A stretch of 64,000 nt of DNA from Syngnathus acus (GCF_901709675.1 NC_051095.1:3037956-3101955); one strand, 5' to 3'. Counted from the first letter of the stretch, positions 50,027-62,002 are shown. The notes: generated by a model from the letters alone, not told the origin. Numbers and translations are program-made.

Positions 50027-51627
50027 AAAGTCAAAAGTCAAAGTCAGCTTTATTGTCAATCCCTTCATATGTCAAGACACACAAAGAAACCGAAATTCCG
50101 TTTCCTCCATCCCACGGTGACGAGACATACAAGTAGGCGACACAAAAGAAAAACAAGAAGGCACAAACCATAAATAATAAATAAAAAATAATAAATAAAA
50201 TGAGCGATGAATAACTAATAAACCAATAACCCAATAAATAAGAGGAGCAAAACCGAGCCAGTGTGCATACAGCAGACAGCAAGAACAGGACGCTACGCTG
50301 AAAGGGGGAGCGAGTTCAGGATCCTAACAGCCTGGAGTACGAAGCTGTTGGAGAGTCTGGTGGTGCGGGAGCGCAGGCTCCTGTACCGCCTCCCAGAGGG
50401 CAGAAGATCAAACAAAGAGTGAGCGGGGTGACTCACATCACTCACAATCTTGGTCGCCTTGTGGGTGAGATGGGAGGTGTAAATGTCCTTCAAGGAGGGG
50501 AGAGAAGCACCAATAGTCTTACTAGCCGTTTTCACTATGCGCTGCAGGGCCTTCAAGTCGTAGTCAGTGCAGCTGCCACCACAAACAGCAATACAGCTGG
50601 AGAGGACGCTCTCAATGGTGCCGCGGTAAAATGTAGTCATGACGGCCGGAGGAGCTCCCGCTCGCCTGAGTTTCCGAAGGAAGTACAGGCGGCGCTGGGC
50701 CTTCTTCGCCAGCGATGTGGTGTTGGTGGACCAGGAGAGATCCTCACTGATGTGCACCCCCAGGAACCTGGCACTGCTCACTCGCTCCACCACAGCACCG
50801 TCGATGGTCAGCGGCAGGTGTTGGGCGTGACCCTTCCGGAAGTCAACAACAATCTCCTTGGTCTTGTCGACGTTCAGCAGGAGGTTGTTGTCCCTGCACC
50901 ACGCGGTCAGGAGGTCAACCTCCAGCCTGTATTGAGTCTCGTCTCCCTTGGTGATGAGACCCACCAGAGTCGTGTCGTCAGCAAACTTCACTATGCGGTT
51001 GCCGCTGCAGGTGGCAGCGCAGTCATGCGTCAGGAGGGTGAAGAGCAGCGGACTGAGCACGCAGCCTTGGGGGGCCCCTGTGCTCAGCGTGATGCTGGCG
51101 GAGATTTTGTCGCCAACACGTACCACCTGTGGCCTCTGACAGAGGAAGTCCAGTAGCCAGTTGCAGAGGCAGGTACTGAGGCCCAGCTTGTCAAGTTTGC
51201 TGATGAGACGCTGTGGCACAATGGTGTTGAAGGCAGAACTGAAGTCCACAAACAGCAACCTCACATACGAGTCCCTCCCCTCCAGGTGGGTGAGGGCCGA
51301 GTGGAGGGCAGAGCAGATGGCATCCTCAGAGGACCGTTTGGCTCGGTACGCAAACTGGAAGGGGTCAATGGTGGGGGGGAGAACTGATCGGATGTGCTCC
51401 ATGACAAGCCGCTCAAAGCACTTCATGATGATGGGCGTAAGTGCCACGGGGCGGTAGTCATTGAAGCAGGACGGAGCAGGTTTCTTCGGCACAGGTACGA
51501 TGGTGGCAGCTTTGAAACACGACGGGACGATGGCCTGCTGCAGGGAAGTGTTAAAGATGTCCGTGAAGACACCCGTCAAAGGGAGAATGAGATATCTTTT
51601 GATACAGCAACTCATCAACATAGACAT
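50027..51627 (-). mobile_element. 5'-truncated LINE with open reverse transcriptase frame
   Basis: The minus strand carries a 444-codon open frame (50293-51627) without internal stops. It holds reverse transcriptase motifs in order: VPVPKK and [34 protein letters not shown], the catalytic FADDTT, and [12 protein letters not shown], followed by the [10 protein letters not shown] tail of L2/CR1-type LINEs. The 3' end (50027-50292) has AAAGTC-type terminal repeats. The endonuclease part is missing, so it is 5'-truncated and immobile, but the intact frame suggests a young insertion. A copy of its 3' end lies at 10851-11147. Confidence 0.92.
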
Positions 51628-52059
51628 GTATCAAATATATTCTGAGTTTGGGGAGTAAAAGAGCTCCAGTGAGGACAAAATCGTGTATCACTTTTCTTGA
51701 AAGACAAACTCCATTTTTCTCCTCACATACTGCATTGGAAATAAGCAAATTTTGTACTTAATAGTAATGACGATGTCCGGTCTGCAAAAAAAAGTCGTTT
51801 ATTCAATGTGGCGCTAAGCATAAGTGATCAAATAATCATTTGAATAGTGATGGCGTGTGTCCAGAGCCCTCCCTGCTCTCTTTTTACCACCAAACAATGT
51901 TTTATATCGAATAGAACATGCAATATCGATCCAACGGACACAATTAGAGGACAGAATATATCATATGATCCACTTTGATGTTAACGTGGCACTTGTTTGT
52001 CCATCCCTCCAAACAAAAATCCATAAAAACGTTATTCGGGCTACAGAATCTGTCTGCGT
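51628..52059. other. Non-coding stretch, nothing recognised
   Basis: AT-rich sequence between the LINE and the next repeat. No feature is supported. Confidence 0.5.
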
Positions 52060-52130
52060 ATATAGTCAAAGGCAAAAGTCTGCTTTATTGTCAATTTCTT
52101 CACATGCCAAGACACACAAAGAAATCGAAT
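52060..52130 (-). mobile_element. Diverged LINE 3' end fragment
   Basis: GTCAAAGGCAAAAGTCTGCT and TTATTGTCAATTTCTTCACA match the 3' end of the LINE at 50027 with many substitutions, indicating an older copy of the same or a sister family. Confidence 0.65.
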
Positions 52131-52244
52131 ATAGCGACGTGCACACGCGTCAGTTCGCAACTCAGTAGCACCACTATTGGCTTTAATATTCGCAACCACA
52201 CATTGCGTTTTTCTTATTCCAATAAAGGGGGTTAAATACATTTT

Positions 52245-53033
52245 GGTTGCAGAGAAAATGATAGTCACGGAGATTATTCTGTAGCTCTGTTACAAGAGGC
52301 GTGAAATTCCAACACGTCTTCCTTTGCATAGATTGCCGAAGTATCTTTTGGTAATTGATGAAAATAAAAAATAAAAAGTTGGAAGTGGAATTTGTTGACT
52401 TCTAGCGCCATCCTGCGGGCAGGAGTTAAATAAAAAAAAAAACTTTTCTCTTCTCTCCCCGAGCAGCTGAAAGACAGTCCTTGAAATTATTCAGCATCTT
52501 GAAACTTAGAAAATGATGGTCACAGAGATTATTCTGTAGCTCTGTTACAAGAGGCGTGAAATTCCAACACGTCTTCCTTTGCATAGATTGCCAAAGTATC
52601 TTTTGGTAATTGATGAAAATAAAATAAAAAGTTGGAAGTGGAATTTGTTGACTTCTAGCGCCATCCTGCGGGCAGGAGTTAAAAAAAAACACACTTTTCT
52701 CTTCTCTCCCCGAGCAGCTGAAAGACAGAAGTGGACTGAATTTCCTCCATTTTTAGACATGTGCAAACAGTCCTTGAAATTATTCAGCATCTTGAAACTG
52801 AGAAAATGATGGTCGCGGAGATTATTCTGTAGCTCTGTTACAAGAGGCGTGAAACTCCAACACGTCTTCCTTTGCATAGATTGCCGAAGTATCTTTTGGT
52901 AATTGATGAAAATAAAAGGTTGGAAGTGGAATTTGTTGACTTCTAGCGCCATCCTGTGGGAAGGAGTTAAATAATAATAAAAAAAAAGCTTTTCTCTTCT
53001 CTCCCCGAGCAGCTGAAAGACAGAAGTGGGGTG
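52245..53033. repeat. Three-copy tandem repeat, about 230-290 bp unit
   Basis: Three head-to-tail copies start at about 52254, 52508 and 52803 with GAGATTATTCTGTAGCTCTG. They run through GACTTCTAGCGCCATCCTG to CTCTCCCCGAGCAGCTGAAA. Copies differ by small indels and by a segment (AGAAGTGGACTGAATTTCC...) that is present in copy 2 but absent from copy 1. Confidence 0.9.
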
Positions 53034-53420
53034 GTAGATTGGATCGAGCACTCAGTGCTCGACTGTGTTGGTCTGTCTGTATTGGAGGTTCAGTGATCGT
53101 GTGGTGAGGTCTGTGTGTAGTCGTGACGGAGCACCCGGTAAAGCTCGGCTCGTTCTGCATCCTTGCCTCCGTGTGTTATTGTTAGAGCAATCAATAAAAT
53201 AAGCAACCTACTATAAGTGACAACATCCGTTTTGGTCGCACACAATGTCATCAGGAATATCGGTGGACAGATTCATCACAGAACTACGTCAAAAGAGCGA
53301 AAACTGTGAGTTTGGAAGACATGAAGATGACATGATAAGGGATAAATTGGTGTTCAGCAGAAGTGATACACATCTGAAAGAGAGACTGTTACGTGATAAT
53401 GCACTTACTGTCGTTATGGA
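53034..53420 (+). mobile_element. Ty3/Gypsy retrotransposon remnant: LTR end and gag start
   Basis: A segment with AATAAA (53193-53198) resembling an LTR end is followed by an ATG frame at 53245. That frame encodes a Gypsy-type gag pattern (CEFGRHEDDMIRDKLVF, LKERLLRDNALT). The frame then breaks into a LINE fragment at about 53420. No protease, polymerase or 3' LTR is present. The LTR start cannot be placed, and the tandem array to the left may belong to it. Confidence 0.65.
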
Positions 53421-54115
53421 TTTTTTTCAACTGGAGTATATTTTTACAATACTTTATCTCATTGAAAAGAGAAGGTACGAATAGAAATCGATGGAACTGA
53501 AATTGAAAGGTTGCAGGAAAACAAATTTCTTGGGGTTATAATAGATGACAGGCTGAGTTGCTGAGTCAGACTATGGAGCAGTGTAAGTGAGGAACTCAAG
53601 CAAAGTCCAAATATCCACTAGTTTAAAAAAAATGTTCAAAAATATGTTGTTTAGCGGGTGCAAGGACTAAAAATGCCAAATGGCAAAAGCTAAAATAAAA
53701 CAGGATAATAAGTTGAAAGTGTGTAGATTTATACGTTGAATCATTAGTTTATTGGATAAACTGAGAAAGGGGTAGGAATCTAAAAAGGTATGCTTCTTCC
53801 TACTCCTTTTCGAGCATTCTTTATTGATTTTTTTCAGTTTGTTGGTTTATTGTTTGTTTGTTGTACGGACTTACATATGACACTTTAGTGTTATTTGTTT
53901 TATCTTTTATCTTTTTACGCTTTAAATATGTTCGAAATAGAAATCAATCAATCAATCCTTTTGCTTTTTAAACCCACATACAGCTAGCTCGACAGTGACT
54001 TAAATATGGCACTTTAAAGTGTTATTGATTGTATTTTATTTGTATTCATTTCCCCCCTCCTTTTATGTTTGAAATATGTTCGGAATAAAGACTCATCATC
54101 AACAGTTATGCATTC
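53421..54115 (+). mobile_element. LINE 3' fragment with CAAT tail, copy upstream of gene C
   Basis: Same family as 42625-43201 (GGTACGAATAGAAATCGATG, ENKFLGVIIDDRLS). It ends in a short CAAT run near 53944, followed by the ATGTTCGGAATAAAGACTC tail. Confidence 0.7.
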
Positions 54116-54310
54116 ATCGATTGTCATACGTTCAACTGCTCTGCATTTCAAGTCACAGCCAACAAACAGGGCCACCCCCCCTCCCTTCTTGTTTCTTCTA
54201 CGAGGGAAATAACAGAAAACGACAATATAAGAACAAATAATCAATTACTCTTAAGGAGTAGTATTGACTTCTTAAACAGTAAAGATCTCCATAAGGGACA
54301 GAGCATTGCA
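54116..54310 (-). pseudogene. LINE endonuclease-domain fragment
   Basis: The minus strand encodes KKGGGVALFVGCDLKCR followed by ERMTIDECI, a pattern of the AP-endonuclease domain of LINEs (GGGVALFV). The surrounding frame is broken. A shorter, frame-damaged copy lies at 60835-61040. Confidence 0.6.
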
Positions 54311-54526
54311 ATTTACGAAATAAAAAATAAATAAAATCTAACTTCTATATCGAACTAAAAAAATCTAACTTCACGCAGGTGCTTGACTACAAATATAACG
54401 TCTTAAAAAAGGAAGGGCACCATTCTTTCTTTTACATTACAAACTATCTTTGTTGTTGTTTTGGTAAATATATCAATTTTATAATTTTTTTAAATGTCGA
54501 TATTCGGAGCAAACATGCAACACACG

Positions 54527-54649
<123 letters not shown>

Positions 54650-54704
54650 TATTCGTTTATTTATTTATTGATTGATTGCAACACATGCTGCAGGCAGTCC
54701 TGAG

Positions 54705-54735
54705 TGACGTCATCGCCGGGTTGAACTCCAATTGG
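54705..54735 (+). promoter_or_regulatory. X2-Y promoter module of MHC I gene C
   Basis: TGACGTCA (54705-54712) and ATTGG (54731-54735), with the same 18-base spacing as gene B. Confidence 0.65.
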
Positions 54736-54857
54736 CTTACCTGAGAGGTAATCGAAGCTCGTAAACTGTTGTTGTTCCGCGTTCGCCTCTTGGACGACGA
54801 GTCGCAACTTTGACCGAAGTCCCTGCTTGACTAAAATCGAAAAACACATTGATTACA

Positions 54858-57494
54858 ATGAATTTACTTGCATTCTTTGTTTTGGCTGTGCAACTATACA
54901 GCGTGACGCCTGGTAAGTTGGACTTTTCGGTTTATTATTCGAAAGATTGACGCTCTTGATTTGGAACTGACGCAGTCATTATTGTTTATTGCTTTCGTTT
55001 TCGCCACTCGTCTGTTGCGTCGGCATTTTAAGTTCTTTCACCTGAACGCCCGTTTTGTCGGAGTTATACGGGAATACATAGCTATTATTATAAATGTAAG
55101 AAAGTTGGAAAACTTGAAAATGGCACAAATCAAGGTGATATGCCTCAGAATAGATATGTAATCGATGAAATGTGGAAAAGCCTACGCACAAGAATGAAAT
55201 GTTGTACAGGGGAGTCTTTGCAATTCATAATTAACATTTCACAGTCATGGCAATAAAATGTGTCTCATCTTTCAGAAAAAAACATTGTATAGCCTCCTTA
55301 CATTATAATGTCGATAAGAGTCATCATGTCTCCGTAAATGATATAAGGCAGTTCTTTTGTTCAGACAAGTGACATTTTTTTTAGATGTTACCTGCTGACA
55401 GTTTCGACTGTGAGGAAGACTGGAGACACAGTCGAAACTGTCAGCAGGTAACATCTAAAAGTTGTACTAAGTTCATCTTGTTTTTCCTTTTCAATTACTT
55501 CACTGGTTCTTCTATATCAAACAAATTATTTTAGGTGTATTTACCTGACATGTTCTTCCGCCTTCATCAGATCTGATGAAGGCGGAAGAACCCGCCGAAA
55601 CATGTCAGGTAAATACACCTAAAATAATTTGTTTGATATAGAAGAACCAGTGAAGTAACATCTAAAAGTGTTTCACTTGTCTGAACAAAAGGATTGCCTC
55701 ATATTATTATTGGATTTTTTGTGTGCAAATTAAAGAGAATGGCAAAAGTTATGTCATTAGATTTCTTTCATCAGTGGATGTTAGTCACTGCTGAGGGGCA
55801 TCGAATATCTCGCTTAGGGCGTCACACTGAAATCTTAACATATTAACAACTGAAAGAAAAAAACATAGGCAGGTTGTCAAATTCAAGTTTGACAAGTTTG
55901 TGCGGAAGAACGCGTTTGGAGAAACATGACAGTTCCAATTTCAAGTGCTGCAAAGTTCCAACTGCAGGCAGAATCATTGAAAATATGAAGATTGATTTGA
56001 TCATGTGTGTCATTTTTGTGTTTGCCTTCCAGTCATTCACACGCTCAATTATTTCATGACGGCCTCTCAAGTTGCAAAGCTACCAGAGTACTGGGAGGCC
56101 GCGTATGTTGACGGCGTTCAGATTCTGCACTTTGACAGCAACCACAGGAAAGCAAAAGCGAAACAAGACTGGGTGGACAAAATCACAGAAGATGATCCGC
56201 ACTACTGGGAGAGAGAGACGGCGGGCAGTATTCGTGAGGAGCAGGTCTTCAAAGTCAACGTTGAAACCGCTAAAAAGCGCTTCAACCAAACTGGAGGTTT
56301 GTTTACGTCCAACCTTCTGCTCGTCAAATGACCCTTTTTTTGTCACTGCTGGCTTCTCTCTGATCATCGTCCTCGCTGAATCTTGTGCGCCATCCTTTCA
56401 GGTGTTCACATGCTTCAGTGGATGTACGGCTGTGAATGGAATGATGAGACTGGGGAGGTTGATGGTTGGCAGCACTACAGTTACGATGGAGAAGACTTCA
56501 TATCATTTGAGCTGAAGACGATGAGCTGGATCGCAGCACATCCGCAAGCTTTCATCACCAAACTCAAGTGGGACCAATTGGAAGAGAGGAATCAATACAA
56601 TAAGAATTTTTTCACTGAGGAGTGTCCTTTATGGTTGAAGAAGCACGTGAGCAACGGGAGGGAGTTCCTGACCAGAACCGGTACATTGTCCTCTCACGCC
56701 TTCTCTGCGTCTTTCAAGCTCACACACAATGTCCATCTTTGACGCTCTTTCAAGTTGTTTCTTTTCCTCCATGCACATCCTCCACTCTTCTCTCCATCTT
56801 TGCGCGCAGAGCTTCCCACGGTGTCTCTCCTGCAGAAGACGCCTTCCTCTCCAATCACCTGCCACGCCACGGGTTTCTACCCCAGGACGTCGGACCTCTT
56901 TTGGAGGAAGGACGGCGAGCAGATCCACGAGGACGTGGAGATGGGGGAGACCCTCCCCAACCACGACGGAACCTTCCAGACCACGGCCGACCTTAAAGTG
57001 GAGCTGACGCCCGCCGCGGAGGGCCGCTACGAATGCGTGTTCAAACTGGATGGCGTCCGGGAGGAGATGGTCACCAAGCTGTACGCCAGAAGCATCCTGA
57101 GCAACGTGCGCATCCAGGGTGAGCCACGCGTCAGACACGGCTCGGCATCACGCCGACAGTCGTTCACGTGTCTCGTTTTGTTGCCATGTGAAGAAGAGGA
57201 AGACAGGAAGAAGGCGGTGGCCATCGCTGTCCCGCTGGTGGTCCTGGCTCTGGTGGCGGTGGCGGTGGGGGTGTTCCTGGCCAAGCGTCCCAAAAGCCAA
57301 CAAGGTGAACGACGACACAAATGTTTGCTCCGTTTGTGGCGATTCCTAATCTCCTCTCGCTTCTCTTCCATTTCAGCCAATTACGCTCCAGCTTGTAAGT
57401 GAGACGTTTTCCGCTTGCTGTTTTGAAAAAATGCCTTGAATGTATTTTCTTTTATGCTCCCTCAGCCAGCGCCTCATCTTCTGAGCAGGATTGA
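54858..57494 (+). CDS. MHC class I heavy chain, gene C
   Basis: Seven exons: 54858-54912, 56033-56296, 56402-56680, 56810-57118, 57194-57304, 57377-57394 and 57466-57494, giving 354 residues. The membrane exon is 6 bases shorter than in A and B (two residues fewer in the Leu/Val/Ala helix). Both alpha2 cysteines are present (YGCEWND and TEECPLWL), so the groove disulfide is intact. Anchor positions read Y7, Y59, R84, T143, K146, W147, F159, H171. Of the four copies, C is nearest to a working peptide-binding molecule, together with D. Intron 1 is about 200 bases longer than in A because of an inserted palindrome. Confidence 0.94.
55383..55456. repeat. Hairpin in intron 1 of gene C
   Basis: Thirty-base arms, the most perfect of the four copies. 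Inside it GACTG-GAGACA-CAGTC forms an inner stem followed by GAAAC-T-GTC, reminiscent of a degenerate hammerhead core. Confidence 0.85.
55463..55669. mobile_element. Palindromic insertion with hammerhead-like core
   Basis: A near-perfect palindrome spans 55496-55658 (arms from TTACTTCACTGG to CCAGTGAAGTAA), interrupted only by about 10 extra bases (CCGCCGAAAC) in the right arm. The 15 bases GTAACATCTAAAAGT occur on both sides (55448-55462 and 55655-55669) but once in A, B and D, so this is an insertion with target duplication. CTGATGA (55573), a GGCGG/CCGCC stem, GAAAC and GTC (55604) are in hammerhead order. Confidence 0.75.
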
Positions 57495-58259
57495 ATGAAC
57501 CCCACTAAGGTTGAAGGGATGTCTTCTTTTCTTGGGTGCCACGCTTGATTGAATCATCGCATTCCAACTGTATGAAATATTTGGAAATGTTTCTTATTTC
57601 AAATTGAAGTGCAACAGTTTTACAAGTGCAGTGAATTGTAATTGTATTTACTTCACTAGTTCTTCCAAATACCGCTAGAGGGAGCCAACATACCACAAGT
57701 AATATCTGCATCACACGTTGCTTTTTTTTAAGTGCTTTTTTGTTAAGCGAACTACTGATCAATTTGATATAAGTTTGAGTATCATTATAAAAATGTTTGA
57801 AATGAGGTTTCTGGTCACTGTATTTTCACTTGTGGATATATAATTTAGCAAGGATAAGCAAAAAATTTATGATAAAGATCACGTCTTTTTTCTGTTGTCT
57901 TCTAAAAAAAACATACAAAACACATTCCTATTTACAGAGAAGTCCATGTGGAGTTTATTTTGTTATTTTTATTTTATTTATCTCCGTCATTGATGTGTAT
58001 TTTGATCAATAGACAATTCAACTTTAGCAAGTAAACGCATATTTACATAATTATGCTTGAGAAGGAACAAGATGAAGAAAATCTTATAGTTCCTGCCCCC
58101 TTCCACATAATAATAAAATAAAACAACATAATAAGTGCAAAACTTCAAGTACAAACCAAACACCTCACGAGAAAATATATACAAAACCAGACAAGAAATA
58201 ACTAAATTCATAAATGTAAAAAGAAATGTAGACACTTACGGCTGTCCATATAATCTTAT
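57495..58259 (+). other. 3' UTR and flank of gene C
   Basis: Nearly identical to the flank of gene A (41867-42624), including the CTCF-like word CCGCTAGAGGGAGCC at 57672-57686. Confidence 0.5.
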
Positions 58260-58802
58260 TGTTCTGCCGTTATAGATTTTTTCTAATTGGAATATATTTA
58301 TATAATACTTTATCTCATTGAAAAGAGAAGGTACGAATAGAAATCGATGGAATTGAAAGGGTGCAGGAAAACAAATTTCTTGGGGTTATAATAGATGACA
58401 GGCTGAGTTGCTGAGTCAGACTATGGAGCAGTGTAAGTGAGGAACTCAAGCAAAGTCCAAATATCCACCAGTTTAAAAAATGTTCAAAAATATGTTGTTT
58501 AGCAGGTACAAGGACTAAAAATGCCAAATGGCTACACAAAAGCAAAAATAAAACAGGATAAGTTGAAAGTGTGTAGATTTATACGTTGAATCATTAGTTT
58601 ATTGGATAAACTGAGAAAGTGGTAGGAATCTAAAACGGTATGCTTCTTCCTACTCCTTTTCGAGCATTCTTTGCTATTGATTTTTTTTAGTTTGTTGGTT
58701 TATTGTTTGTTTGTTGTACGGACTTACGTATGACACTTTAGTGTTATTTGTATTATTTTTTATCTTTTTTAGTTTTAAATATCAATCAATCAATCAATCA
58801 AT
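58260..58802 (+). mobile_element. LINE 3' fragment with CAAT tail, copy downstream of gene C
   Basis: The duplicated counterpart of 42625-43201, with small deletions and the same CAAT end. Confidence 0.7.
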
Positions 58803-59233
58803 TGTTGGATTGTGTCCACAATTTAGGGAGCGTGCTATCTGCGCCTCACGGCAAAAGCCATTGCCAATCACCTGTTATCCAATTTACTCACTGCGTGCTC
58901 GTTTGATTTCTTCAGATTTAGGAAAATGCTAAGACACTGAAGCAGAAATTAGACTTACACAGGTTGGTTGAGTTCAATCACAATTCTCGTTAAGAAAGCT
59001 CTGGTTTCAGGAAAGTACAATCCAGCGATGGGCCTTTCAAGAGCAGAAAGTCTCCATTCCGAAAAGGCAACGTTCAAGGTTCTTTAGTCAGCTTATATTC
59101 AGTTGCACATGCCGGTGTGGGCCGAGTTTGATGGGTGATGAGTCTTTGGGGTGGGGCAAGTTCGCAGGAGATTCTGATTCCATGGGAGTGGGTGCTACTT
59201 CGGTGAGAGCTGGTTCCGTGGGGGTGGGTGCTG

Positions 59234-59796
59234 TGTAGCTCCCTCGTCAATCAGGCGTACAAGCAGTTCTTCAAAACGGGCATTTATTAAACTCCTTCTC
59301 CACACACATGCCGTGAGAACTAAAAGACATAAAGACTATTAACATAAAACGTTCTCACAGAGAACAATAAACGTTACACACAAAATAACTTAAATCTGCT
59401 CATGCACTTAAAACACATTCGTCATGTTCTTGCTAACATAACATAGCATGGCTAACATCATGGCTAACAGCTAAGGATTACCTCATTGCCGCATTTGCTC
59501 GAGGGAGAAAACGAAGAAAAAACGTAAATCTTGACAATACAGGTCTTCAAAACTCCGGTTTCACCAATAAACAAAAATGCTATCAGAAAGGAAACTAAAT
59601 AAGCATTCCTTGCCTTCTTCATCACTTGCTTATGCAAACGGAAACGTCGCCACCCGGTGGCTCAAAATCAGACACACTCGCCCTTGTGTAACTCACAAAA
59701 AGGAACCGCTAACACAAAAACTAAAATGGTTCCCACTTGGAAACAGAGCTTAGCTCAAAACGTTACATATCAGTGCATTTTCTTATGGCAGCTACA
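59234..59796. mobile_element. Solo LTR with 5-bp target duplication
   Basis: The 563-base insert begins TGTAGCTCC and ends GCAGCTACA, the TG...CA ends of an LTR. It is flanked by TGCTG on both sides (59229-59233 and 59797-59801). The paralogous site downstream of gene A (near 43620) has a single TGCTG and no insert. A reverse-strand AATAAA near 59284-59290 suggests minus orientation. No internal region is present, so the element has been reduced to one LTR. Confidence 0.85.
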
Positions 59797-60289
59797 TGCT
59801 GATTATGGGCGATTCGGTGTGTGTGGGGGGGGGGCTGTTGTCTTCCATCCCGTCTTTCGGCCTTGGCGATCATCTTTGGCCGGGTTCTTGGCTGTCTCCC
59901 TCTGGCGCCTGCTGGTTTTATCTCCAAGTGACCTTCCTGTAAACATTCTGCTCCATTCTTGCACATACACTGTCGCACCTCATCCATTCGTCATTCTTTC
60001 AGTTTTGTCATTTTGTACGGAATTATGTGAGCTTTTGGCTGTGACATCATCAATTTATTAATGTTCCCTGACTATGCAAAGTTCGTACTCACCACTTACC
60101 ATGTTTTTGTTTGTTTGTTCTTTTGATACTCCATGTACTTGCTTACGTCAGCATATTCTTAGTTTAATCATGCTTCCAACCATATCTTTTCTTTGTTAGG
60201 CAAAATATTTCCCTCTGTCCAGAACGTTCAGCAGTAATCGAAAACTGGCCAAAACATTAGTCAAAACATAAGATACAATCAAGTGCTGA

Positions 60290-60655
60290 ACATTTTTAGA
60301 CGACTTTGGCAGTGTCCGTGATTTCGAGAATCATCAGGCATGCATTAAACAGTTCCTTAAGGGTCATTAAGCTATTCAGGCAATATATCAAAAACATTTG
60401 TTATTTCAAAGTGCTCAGAAATATATATCCGATCATAAAGTTATAAAAACCTTTGTCATTACCACCTATCAAAAATGTCTAGTTATGTCTCCTTTATTGA
60501 TTTGGTGTGTAGGTATAATTATACGCTTAAAATATTTATTTTATTGCTTTAATATGTGAATATACTTGTCTGCTTATGTACTTTATTCAATGAGGTTTGA
60601 GCATATCTGTTTTTGTAGCTAGGCAGGACTTTTTGTATTTCGACCCCATTCCTTC

Positions 60656-60697
<42 letters not shown>

Positions 60698-61040
60698 TTT
60701 TAAACCCACATACAGCTCCACAGTGACTTAAATATGGCACTTTAAAGTGTTATTGATTGTATTTTATTTGTATTCATTTCCCCCCTCCTTTTATATGTTC
60801 GGAATAAAGACTCATCATCAACAGTTATGCATTCATCGATTGTCATACGTTCAACTGCTCTGCATTTCAAGTCACAGCCAACAAACAGGCCCCCCCCTTC
60901 TTGCTTCTTCTACGAGGGAAATAACAGAAAACGACAATATAAGAACAAATAATCAATTACTCTTCAGGAGTAGTATTGACTTCTTAAACAGTAAAGATCT
61001 CCATAAGGGACCAAGCATTGCAATTTATGAAATATAAAAT
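60290..61040. mobile_element. Retroelement tails and endonuclease fragment, duplicated flank
   Basis: Counterpart of 44100-44735 with a shorter (CAAT)n run (60657-60697, about 10 units). A damaged minus-strand LINE endonuclease segment follows at 60835-61040. Confidence 0.55.
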
Positions 61041-61244
61041 AAATCAAATCTAGTTTCTATATCTAACTAAAAAAATCTAACTTCACGCAGGTGTTTGACT
61101 ACAAATATAACGTCTTGAAAAAAGGAAGGGCACCATTCTTTCTTTTACATTACAAACTATTTTTGTTGTTGTTTTGGTAAATATATCAGTTTTAGAATTT
61201 TTTAAATGGCGATATTCGGAGCAAACATGCAACACACGGTTTGT

Positions 61245-61347
<103 letters not shown>

Positions 61348-61386
61348 GTCATTTATTTATTGCAACACACTGCAGGCAGTCCTGAG

Positions 61387-61394
61387 TGACGTCA
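61387..61394 (+). promoter_or_regulatory. X2/CRE box of MHC I gene D, separated from its Y box
   Basis: TGACGTCA lies here, but the ATTGG that follows after 18 bases in B and C is at 61873-61877, about 480 bases away, because of the insertion at 61404-61872. Confidence 0.65.
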
Positions 61395-61403
61395 TCGCCG
61401 GGT

Positions 61404-61872
61404 CGATTCTTGTTTAGGATCTGCCATATCAGCCCATCATGCACAAAACCTGCTGTAAAATACTTGTAGGCATCCAGACACTTGTATGCCTTAAGGTCCT
61501 TTTCAGTGTACGTCGATGGTGAATCGACGAGGTAATTATAAATATCTGGATATGAGAGTTCAGGCAGGTCGGCTGTTGCAAAATGCTAGGGCGATTTTAG
61601 CATGCTTCTCGGTAAAAGGTACGGATCCGTTGTGCCAACAAGGTTCAACTTCTCTCTGTAACGTTTCTTGGATTCTTCATCCAAATGCCCAACTTCGTTG
61701 GATAGCAAATCAGCCATAATTCGGATGAAATCGGTGAAAATGTAGCGCAGAAATCAAACAATCGATACAAACACGTAGGAACGAGCTGACGAGTTGACCG
61801 CCAAGATGGCGGCATAACACAAAATCACGTGATAAAACCACGTGACTGCAAAGCCTCTATTCAATAGAGTCT
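61404..61872 (-). pseudogene. Inserted fragment of a multicopy (YqaJ/SWIM-like) gene with its promoter
   Basis: The minus strand reads from an ATG near 61717: MADLLSNEVGHLDEESKKRY, then after an in-frame [23 protein letters not shown] and [16 protein letters not shown], before the insert ends. The [12 protein letters not shown] pattern resembles the N-terminal part of multicopy YqaJ-recombinase/SWIM-domain proteins that are common in fish and invertebrate genomes. This naming is tentative. The stop and truncation make it a dead fragment. Upstream of its ATG are GCCATCTTGG and CACGTGA words, plausible promoter elements brought along. Confidence 0.6.
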
Positions 61873-62002
61873 ATTGGCTTACCTGAGAAGTAGAAGCTCG
61901 TAAAGTGTTGTTGTTGTTCCGCGTTCGCCTCTTGGACGACGAGTCGCAACTTTGACCGAGTACCCTGCTTGACGAAAATCGAAACACACATTGATGATTA
62001 GA

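Noticed and set aside
50419-51156. 245-codon plus-strand frame
   Set aside because: It is the antisense of the LINE reverse transcriptase frame.
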